Shown piece by piece: positions 24,361 to 30,283 of a stretch of DNA of 30,283 bases. The translations under genes and the position numbers were made by a program. Origin of the DNA: an uncultured bacterium (GTDB lineage: Bacteria > Bacillota > Clostridia > Oscillospirales > Acutalibacteraceae); the NCBI GenBank assembly GCA_905215055.1, contig CAJMOH010000034.1, positions 1-30,283 of the forward strand, read 5' to 3'. Position 1 is the stretch's first letter. Every line of letters starts with the position of its first letter. The notes under the pieces were generated by a model. That model was not told the origin of the DNA. It did no database searches and saw only the letters and a program-made list of their open reading frames with translations.

Positions 24361-25332
24361 GTGTTGAAGAAATTTGAAATTGCGGGGTACGACATGCCCT
24401 GTGTGGACCTGGCGGTGAACGTGGATGTGTTCCCCAAGCCCAATGGGGGTACGGGGATCAACGCCATGAGCTGGCAGGGAGGAGGCAAAGTGGCCTCCGG
24501 AATGGTGGCGGCGGCCCGCCTGGGGGCGAAATGCGCCATGCTGGGAGCAGTGGGCAGCGACGATTACGGAAAGTTCTGTATCCGGGATTTTGAGCGCCAC
24601 GGGATCGATGTCACGGGGATGAAGGTGCGGGAAGGGGAGACCACCTCCCTGTCCATCGTCCTCAGCGACCGGGAGACCAGCGGCCGGAGCATTGTGTACC
24701 GCCACGGCAGCGCGGCTCCTCCCAGCTGGGAGGAGATGGATGGCCAGATTCTGGAGGAGTGCCAGTGGTTTTTCATCTCTCACGTCACCCATGTGGCCAT
24801 GGCGGCAGCCAAAAAGGCCAAGCAGGCAGGGGCGAAGATCATTGTGGACGCGGATTCCTACTCCACAGAGATGATGGAGAACATCGGGATGATCGACGCT
24901 TTCATCGCGTCGGAGTTCTTCTACAAGGTGCTGTTCCGGGGCCGGGAGGAGAACTACGAGGCAAACTGCCGGGAGGTGTGGGAGATGGGTCCGCCCATTG
25001 TGATCTTCACCTTGGGAGCCAAGGGCTGCGTGGGCTACAGCCGGGAGGAAGGGTTCTTCCAGATGCCCTCTTTCCCGGTGGAGGTCCAGGACACGGTGGG
25101 AGCCGGAGATGTGTTCCACGGCGCCTACGCGGTGGGACTGCTGCGGGGCCTCTCCCCCAAGGAGGCGGCCAGGCTGGCCACGGGGGTCTCCTGCATCAAG
25201 TGCACCAGGATCGGCGGCCGGGCCGGCATCCCGGATTGGGAGACGGTTCAGCGCTTCCTCAGCACCGGGGAGATCGACTACACGGAAATTGACAAACGGG
25301 TTGAATTTTACGGGAGGAAATTACAGGTATGA
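24361..25332 (+). CDS. PfkB-family carbohydrate kinase
   Basis: A 323-aa ribokinase-superfamily kinase. N-terminal substrate region with the glycine motif WQGGGKVASGMVAAARLG (38-55). The C-terminal ATP/anion-hole signature DTVGAGDVFHG has catalytic Asp250 in GAGD (247-250). It starts at GTG 24361 with AGGAGG 4 bases upstream; a TTG one codon later is also possible. Its last codons overlap the start of the isomerase-like gene (25329), so the two are coupled. It probably phosphorylates a ketose at C1 or C6 to feed the aldolase. Confidence 0.92.
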   Translation: MLKKFEIAGYDMPCVDLAVNVDVFPKPNGGTGINAMSWQGGGKVASGMVAAARLGAKCAMLGAVGSDDYGKFCIRDFERHGIDVTGMKVREGETTSLSIVLSDRETSGRSIVYRHGSAAPPSWEEMDGQILEECQWFFISHVTHVAMAAAKKAKQAGAKIIVDADSYSTEMMENIGMIDAFIASEFFYKVLFRGREENYEANCREVWEMGPPIVIFTLGAKGCVGYSREEGFFQMPSFPVEVQDTVGAGDVFHGAYAVGLLRGLSPKEAARLATGVSCIKCTRIGGRAGIPDWETVQRFLSTGEIDYTEIDKRVEFYGRKLQV

Positions 25333-26714
25333 AACAGCAGAAGATCGTGTTGGGCGTCGCGCCCACCAAGCGAGGTTTTTTAAGCATGGCGGAAGCCAAG
25401 CGGCAGAAGGACAAGTTCATGGCGGTGATTCGGGAGATTCATCCCGACGTGGTCACCCTTGTGGACATCGACGATCTGTGCGAAAACGGGATCCTGTTTG
25501 AGACGGACAAGATTCCCCAGGTGGTGGAGAAATTCCGTCAGGCCAAGATTGACGCCCTGTTCACTCCCCACTGCGACTTTGGCGAGGAGCAGTGCGCCGC
25601 GGGAGTGGCGGCAGCCCTGAAAGTTCCCACCCTGATGTGGGGCGCCCGGGACGAGCGGCCCAATACCGACGAGAGCCGGGGACGGGATACCCAGTGCGGC
25701 ATGTTTGCCTGCACCAAGGTGATGCGCCGTTTTGGGGTGCAGTACAGCTACATCTGGAACTGCGAGACGGAAAGCGACGACTTTAAAAATGGGTTTGACA
25801 GCTTTATCCGCGTGGTGGCGGTGGTCAAGACCGTAAAGAACCTGCGCATCGCCAAGTTCGGCGCCCGGCCGGAGCCCTTTATGAGCGTGATGGCCAACGA
25901 GGGCGATCTGGCCACCAAGCTGGGAGTGACGGTGGTGCCGGTGTCTCCCACGGCGGTAGCGGCCCGGATGGACAAGATGATCGGCGAAGGGTCTCCCCGG
26001 CTGGCGGAGTATGTGGAAAGCGTGAAGAGCCGCATGGACGCCTCTTCCATGGAGGAGAAGCAGGTGGTCCGGGCGGCGGCAGCCAAGCTGGCGGTGCAGG
26101 ACCTGATGGAGGAGAAGCACTGCGGCGCCGGCGCCATGGAGTGCTGGAGCGCGGTACCCATTCTGGGAGCGCCGGTGTGCATGGCTCTGGGAGAGCTGGC
26201 GGACGAGGGTCTGCCCGTCTCCTGCGAGACGGACGTCAACGGCGCGGTGACCATGGCCATGCTCCAGGCGGTGACTTTGGGCAAGGAGGCCAGCTTCCTG
26301 GCGGACCTGACGATCCGTCATCCCCAGAACGACAACGCGGAGCTTTTGTGGCACTGCGGTCCCTTCCCCTATTCCCTGAAGGATCCCGGCTGCGGCGCCA
26401 GACTGGTGGGCGGTCAGGAACGGTTCCAGCTGAAGAAGGGCGCCATCACCGTGTGCCGGTTCGACGATATCGACGGGAAATACTACCTCTTCGGCGGCGA
26501 AGGCCGGGCGGTGGACGGGCCTGAGACCAACGGCACCTATGTGTGGTTTGAGACGGACAACTGGAAGCGCTGGGAGGAAAAGCTGATGTTTGGGCCGTAT
26601 ATCCACCATGTGGGAGGTATTTACGGCAACTACAAGAAGGTGCTGCGGGAAGCGGCCCGGTATCTGGGGCTGATCTTCGACGACGCCGACGAGCAGGGTG
26701 TGTACAGCCAGTAA
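25329..26714 (+). CDS. L-fucose/L-arabinose isomerase-family protein
   Basis: A 461-aa protein of the COG2407-type isomerase family. Features: an N-terminal Rossmann-like domain (VTLVDIDDL, 42-50, and the HCDFGEEQ segment, 81-88), and candidate metal ligands Glu300 and Asp302 in SCETDVNGAVTMAML plus His427 in HHVGGIYGNY. Family members interconvert aldoses and ketoses with a divalent metal. It is distant from typical FucI and AraA in length, so the substrate is open. The ATG overlaps the upstream kinase stop. Isomerase, kinase and aldolase in adjacent genes form a linear pathway. Confidence 0.85.
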   Translation: MKQQKIVLGVAPTKRGFLSMAEAKRQKDKFMAVIREIHPDVVTLVDIDDLCENGILFETDKIPQVVEKFRQAKIDALFTPHCDFGEEQCAAGVAAALKVPTLMWGARDERPNTDESRGRDTQCGMFACTKVMRRFGVQYSYIWNCETESDDFKNGFDSFIRVVAVVKTVKNLRIAKFGARPEPFMSVMANEGDLATKLGVTVVPVSPTAVAARMDKMIGEGSPRLAEYVESVKSRMDASSMEEKQVVRAAAAKLAVQDLMEEKHCGAGAMECWSAVPILGAPVCMALGELADEGLPVSCETDVNGAVTMAMLQAVTLGKEASFLADLTIRHPQNDNAELLWHCGPFPYSLKDPGCGARLVGGQERFQLKKGAITVCRFDDIDGKYYLFGGEGRAVDGPETNGTYVWFETDNWKRWEEKLMFGPYIHHVGGIYGNYKKVLREAARYLGLIFDDADEQGVYSQ

Positions 26715-26741
26715 CGAGTTTTGGGAAGGAGACGAAGAGCT

Positions 26742-27236
26742 ATGAGAGAAACTGCGCCGCTGCAGTTGGACCGGGAAGCGTTCCGGCCCTATGGGGATTT
26801 TATAGATCTGCTGCACGTCAAGCAGATGGAGAAAATGGCGGGAGCCGACAACATTTTTGTTCCGGATCTGGTGAAGCTTCACCTGGACGGCCGGATGCCC
26901 GCCTCTGTGTGTGTGGCCAAGGTGTCCCAGTGTGAGCGGGTGATCTCCATGGTGGAATACCACCAGTACACCTGCGAGGGGATTCTGCCTCTGGACGGAG
27001 ACATCGACATTTTCGTGGGGCCTTCCAGCTTTCGGCTGGACCCGAAAGCCATTCAGGTTTTCCGGGTGCCCAAGGGGACCTTTGTGCGGCTGAATCCCGG
27101 TGTGGTCCACGGCCGCCAGTTTGTGGTGGACACTCCCAGTGTCAACGTGCTGATCCTGCTGCCGGAGCGCACCTTCGGAAACGACTGTGTGTTCAGCCGG
27201 CTGGAAGAGGCAGACCAAATTCGGATTTCGCTGTAA
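26742..27236 (+). CDS. Small cupin-like protein (ureidoglycolate-lyase/DUF4867-like)
   Basis: A 164-aa cytoplasmic protein. It starts FRPYGDFIDL, has VEYHQYTCEG and DGDIDIFVG in the middle, and ends FRVPKGTFVRLNPGVVHGRQF...VLILLPERTFGNDC. The order EYH-x-E, PxGT, NPGVxHG fits the AllA (ureidoglycolate lyase) superfamily, and the layout also recalls DUF4867 cupins linked to sugar isomerase genes. A purine-degradation role is unlikely in this sugar context. It may be an epimerase or isomerase partner. I chose ATG 26742, with GGGAAGGAGA about 10 bases upstream, instead of an in-frame ATG 7 codons earlier. Confidence 0.75.
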   Translation: MRETAPLQLDREAFRPYGDFIDLLHVKQMEKMAGADNIFVPDLVKLHLDGRMPASVCVAKVSQCERVISMVEYHQYTCEGILPLDGDIDIFVGPSSFRLDPKAIQVFRVPKGTFVRLNPGVVHGRQFVVDTPSVNVLILLPERTFGNDCVFSRLEEADQIRISL

Positions 27237-27249
27237 AGGAGGGAGCTGT

Positions 27250-29046
27250 GTGAATCGAGAAGCGATTTGCCACATCCCGGTGAGCAGCTATGCTTTTCCC
27301 CGCACCCCGGAGGAATTCAAGGTTCGTCTGCGGGCGGCCAAAGGAGATCTGGACCGGGTGACGCTGGTGATCGGCAACAAGTATCTGTGGCACACCCGGA
27401 AGGAATACCCCATGGAGGTGGAGGGGTCGGACGAGCTGTTCGACTACTATTCCTATGTGTATCCGGTGGAGGATCCCCGGATTGCCTACTACTTTGTGCT
27501 GGAAAAAGGGGACGAGGTGTGGCTGTACGGGGACAACGGCCTGGTAAAGCCCGAAGACGCCAAGGTGGAGGAGGACGAAGGAGCGGGGTTCGTGAACTTC
27601 CAGTTTCCCTTTGTCAACCAGATCGATATCCACCAAAAGCCCTCCTGGGTCAACAGCGCCGTGTTCTACCAGATCTTCCCGGAGCGGTTCTGCAACGGGG
27701 ACCCCAGCCTCTCTCCGGAGAATGTCGCGCCCTGGGGTACGCCGCCGGACCGGCGGGTATTCATGGGAGGCGACCTGCCCGGCATCACCCAAAAGCTGCC
27801 CTATCTGGAGGAGCTGGGGGTCAACGCCCTGTACCTCACCCCCATTTTCGAGGCCCTGTCCAACCACAAGTATGACACGGTGGACTACACCCGCATCGAC
27901 CCCCATTTCGGGGACGAGACCGACCTGGTGGAGCTGATTCAGCAGGCCCACAAGCGGGGCATCCGGGTGATTCTGGACGGGGTGTTCAACCACTGCGGAG
28001 GCGGTTTCCGCCAGTTCCAGGACGTGGTGGAGCACGGGGAGGAGTCCCCCTTCCGGGACTGGTTCCACATTCGGGAATTCCCCGTCCGGTTCGACCCGCC
28101 CAACTTTGATTCCTTCGGCGACACCCCCTATGTGCCCCGGCCCGCAAGCTACAAGGCGTTTCCGGAAGCTCTGCTGAAAAAGGCCTGTATGCCCAAGCTG
28201 AACACGGAAAATCCCCAGGTGAAGGAATATCTGCTGGGAGCGGTGGCCAAGTGGACCCGCATGGGCATTGACGGCTGGAGACTGGACGTGGCCACAGAGG
28301 TGGATTCCCACTTCTGGCGGGAGTTCCGGCAGACGGTGCGGGCCATCAACCCGGATGCGGTGATCATCGGGGAGTTTTGGCGGGATTCCCGGGCCTGGCT
28401 CCAGGGAGACCAGTACGACGGTGTGATGAATTACGGGGTGCAGCGGGCCTCCGTGCTGTACTTCGCCAAGAGCGCTGTGGGACCTCAGCGGTTCCAGGAG
28501 ATCCTTACGGAGAATTTGATGCGCTACACCGACGCCGCAAACGACTCCATGCTCAACTTGCTGGACAGCCACGACACCGCCCGGTTTTTGACGGTCAGCG
28601 GAGGGGAGACGGCCCGGCTGAAAAACGCCGCCGCCTTTCTGTACACCTTCGTGGGAATGCCCTGCACGTATTATGGCACGGAGATCGGCATGACCGGTGA
28701 AAACGATCCGGACTGCCGCAAGGCCTTCGACTGGGATTCCGCCCATTGGGACATGGATTTGCGGGAGCACTACAAAAAACTGATGACCCTGCGCAAGACC
28801 CGCAAAGCCCTGCAGGAGGGCTCGGTGAGGTTCTGCTCCCAGGGTGAGGTGTTCGCCATGGAGCGCCGCTGGGGCGAGGAGAGGTTGATCACGGTGATCA
28901 ACAACACGCCGGAGAAACACAGCTGTACGTTCCAGGGCCGGTCCGCGAAGGATCTGCTGGGAGGGGAAACCTACCAGTCGGAGAACGGGACAATCGCCCT
29001 GGAGATGGGGGCTTTCAGCGCCCAAATTTTGGAAATAAACGAATAA
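27250..29046 (+). CDS. GH13 alpha-glucosidase-type enzyme (neopullulanase/cyclomaltodextrinase-like)
   Basis: A 598-aa enzyme with no signal peptide, hence cytoplasmic. An N-terminal CBM34-like domain (about 1-130) is followed by the GH13 barrel: DGVFNH (243-248), GWRLDVATEV with nucleophile Asp346, IIGEFW with acid/base Glu375, and DSHDTARF with Asp442. A C-terminal beta domain ends SAQILEINE. This order matches the GH13_20 neopullulanase/maltogenic amylase group, which hydrolyses alpha-1,4 and alpha-1,6 links in small oligosaccharides. The GTG at 27250 has AAAGGAGGGAG just upstream. It would cut an imported alpha-linked oligosaccharide inside the cell. Confidence 0.92.
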   Translation: MNREAICHIPVSSYAFPRTPEEFKVRLRAAKGDLDRVTLVIGNKYLWHTRKEYPMEVEGSDELFDYYSYVYPVEDPRIAYYFVLEKGDEVWLYGDNGLVKPEDAKVEEDEGAGFVNFQFPFVNQIDIHQKPSWVNSAVFYQIFPERFCNGDPSLSPENVAPWGTPPDRRVFMGGDLPGITQKLPYLEELGVNALYLTPIFEALSNHKYDTVDYTRIDPHFGDETDLVELIQQAHKRGIRVILDGVFNHCGGGFRQFQDVVEHGEESPFRDWFHIREFPVRFDPPNFDSFGDTPYVPRPASYKAFPEALLKKACMPKLNTENPQVKEYLLGAVAKWTRMGIDGWRLDVATEVDSHFWREFRQTVRAINPDAVIIGEFWRDSRAWLQGDQYDGVMNYGVQRASVLYFAKSAVGPQRFQEILTENLMRYTDAANDSMLNLLDSHDTARFLTVSGGETARLKNAAAFLYTFVGMPCTYYGTEIGMTGENDPDCRKAFDWDSAHWDMDLREHYKKLMTLRKTRKALQEGSVRFCSQGEVFAMERRWGEERLITVINNTPEKHSCTFQGRSAKDLLGGETYQSENGTIALEMGAFSAQILEINE

Positions 29047-29072
29047 TTTGCATTACAGGAGTTGTAAAGAGT

Positions 29073-30149
29073 ATGGAAAAACAAGTGATTCGTGTAGGTT
29101 CTGTAGGCGTTGGCGAGATCTGGGACGGGGTTCATCGCCCTGGCATTGCGAAAAGCCCGGATCTGGAATTGGTGGCCATCTGTGACATCGACGAGGAAAA
29201 GCTTCAGGCCGTGGGGGAAAAGTACGGCATTCCGCCGGAATACCGGTTTGTGGATTACCATGACCTGATCAACTGCCCCCTTGTGGACGCGGTGGACATC
29301 TGCACCTCCAACGACGCTCACTTCAAGGTGGCCATGGCGGCGGTGGAAGCCGGCAAGCCCTTTGATCTGGAAAAGCCCATCACCCTGAACGCCCAGGAGG
29401 CGGACATCTTGGCGGCAGCGGTCCAGGAGAAGGGCGTGAAGAACATGGTGTGCTTCTCCTACCGCTTCAAGGCGGCGGCCCGCTATGCCCGGGATCTGAT
29501 CCTTCAGGGGAAGATCGGCCAGGTGTACCATGTGAACATGCAGTATTTCCAGGCCTGGGGCCTGCCCAGAGCCAACTGCCCCCTGGTGTGGCGCTATGTG
29601 AAGAGCCGCACCGGCACCGGCGCTTTGGGTGACCTGGGAAGCCATGCCCTGGACCTGGTGCGGTTTGTCACCGGGAAGGAATATGTCCGGGTAGTGGGAC
29701 ACACGGGGACCTACGTCCACCAGCGGCCTTTGGAAAAAGGGGAAGGTGTCGGCACGGTGGACGTGGACGACTTCAGCAACTACATGGCGGACATGGAGGA
29801 CGAGATCTCCGCCAGCTTCCAGATCACCCGGTTTGCCTATGGCCGGGGGAACTACCAGCGGATGGAGATCTACGGCAGCGAGGGCGCCATTGTCTACAGC
29901 CTGGACGCCACCCCCGAGGGCATTGACGAGATCGAGGTCTGCTCCGGCGACATCAACGCCGACGCCCACGTGTTCAACAAGCTGCCCATCCCCTGGCAGT
30001 ACCGGGTGGATCAGATGCAGTCCTTCGCCGACGTGGTCAACGGTGTGGAGGACGGCTTGTCCGCCACCATTCTGGATGGACAGGCCAACCAGCATGTGCT
30101 GGACGCCATTGTGGAGTCTGCGGAAGACGGGACTTGGCTGAACCTGTAA
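29073..30149 (+). CDS. Gfo/Idh/MocA-family NAD(P)-dependent oxidoreductase (copy 2)
   Basis: A 358-aa paralogue of the gene at 15475 with equal length and colinear motifs: GSVGVGEIWDG, LEKP, and ALGDLGSHALDL with the catalytic His. Identical blocks include KNMVCFSYRFKAAARYA and FAYGRGNYQRMEIYGS. Differences cluster around 14-22 (EIWDG instead of GISRG), 160-172 and the C-terminal LPIP region, where the substrate pocket lies, so the two may act on different sugars or in opposite directions. The ATG has CAGGAG about 10 bases upstream. It is the last gene of the row and is followed by a terminator. Confidence 0.92.
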   Translation: MEKQVIRVGSVGVGEIWDGVHRPGIAKSPDLELVAICDIDEEKLQAVGEKYGIPPEYRFVDYHDLINCPLVDAVDICTSNDAHFKVAMAAVEAGKPFDLEKPITLNAQEADILAAAVQEKGVKNMVCFSYRFKAAARYARDLILQGKIGQVYHVNMQYFQAWGLPRANCPLVWRYVKSRTGTGALGDLGSHALDLVRFVTGKEYVRVVGHTGTYVHQRPLEKGEGVGTVDVDDFSNYMADMEDEISASFQITRFAYGRGNYQRMEIYGSEGAIVYSLDATPEGIDEIEVCSGDINADAHVFNKLPIPWQYRVDQMQSFADVVNGVEDGLSATILDGQANQHVLDAIVESAEDGTWLNL

Positions 30150-30176
30150 AAGCAGGGACGAGAAAAACAGAAAGAA

Positions 30177-30217
30177 GGGCTGCCGGAAAAGGCCAACAGC
30201 CGCCGGCGGCCCTTTTT
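30177..30217 (+). terminator. Intrinsic terminator closing the catabolic row
   Basis: A stem GGGCTGCCGG (30177-30186) with CCGGCGGCCC (30203-30212), one G-T pair, is followed by TTTTT. It ends the 22501-30149 transcription unit. The remaining bases to 30283 are AT-rich with no gene seen. Confidence 0.85.
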
Positions 30218-30283
30218 GCAGAAAGGCCACAGAAAGACCTGCTAATAAAAGTCAAGTAGAAATTTCAAATTTTTAGGGAAGCG

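Noticed and set aside
25380..27275. A 631-codon minus-strand open frame
   Set aside because: It lies antisense to the isomerase and cupin genes and has low-complexity His/Leu/Gly composition without motifs.
22501..30149. A sulfoquinovose (sulfo-EMP-type) pathway as the identity of the isomerase-kinase-aldolase set
   Set aside because: The logic is similar, but no sulfoquinovosidase or sulfonate transporter or exporter gene was recognised, and the only glycosidase is GH13. It remains one hypothesis among several and cannot be assigned.
1..30283. CRISPR arrays, tRNA and rRNA genes
   Set aside because: No regularly spaced repeat series beyond the two-copy 35-bp unit, and no tRNA cloverleaf or rRNA sequence was recognised by eye.

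Overview
The window looks like chromosomal DNA of a moderately high-GC anaerobic gut Clostridium-class bacterium, probably Oscillospiraceae (Flavonifractor/Lawsonibacter-like). This is inferred from the [FeFe]-hydrogenase maturation genes, the LplB/YtcP-type sugar importer with a YesM/YesN two-component system, AGGAGG-type ribosome binding sites and frequent GTG starts. No rRNA, tRNA or CRISPR array was recognised.

Region 1 (1-4940) has lower GC and an accessory, mobile character. It begins with hairpins and a decayed IS256-family transposase remnant on the minus strand (228-680). Next comes a leader with a good promoter and stacked hairpins (710-990). This is followed by a tightly overlapping run of mostly uncharacterised genes (1038-4669): an unknown protein, a protein weakly resembling sigma-70 region 2, two very small proteins, a 265-aa unknown, a YkgJ-type cysteine-cluster protein and a 214-aa unknown. 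The run closes with a terminator. These look like accessory genes of an integrative element, but no integrase or conjugation gene is visible.

Region 2 (4866-6854) is a chimera. An SOS-type promoter with two LexA-like boxes drives the N-terminal third of a Y-family DNA polymerase. The polymerase is fused in frame at about codon 153 to a beta-lactamase/CubicO-family serine hydrolase, whose frame is then broken by a TGA at 6303.

Region 3 (6935-11281, minus strand) holds the H-cluster maturation genes in the order TM1266-like regulator, hydE, hydG, hydF. A hairpin-rich 365-base spacer lies before hydF, and a terminator-like hairpin sits in the 5' leader. The hydrogenase itself is outside the window.

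Region 4 (11600-30217) is a large carbohydrate locus, nearly all on the plus strand. It contains two CUT1 permeases and a lipoprotein solute-binding protein with no ATPase, a Gfo/Idh/MocA oxidoreductase and a ThuA-like protein. A membrane-anchored solute-binding-like protein then lies divergent to a YesM-type kinase and a YesN-type response regulator. After these come an aldo/keto reductase, a class II aldolase, a PfkB kinase, a fucose/arabinose-isomerase-family protein, a small AllA-like cupin, a cytoplasmic GH13 enzyme, and a second Gfo/Idh/MocA paralogue before a terminator. Isomerase, kinase and aldolase together form the skeleton of an Embden-Meyerhof-like route for an unidentified sugar. 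The paired Gfo/Idh/MocA enzymes and ThuA suggest oxidation/reduction of a glycoside or keto-sugar. This combination is the best candidate for an undescribed system here.
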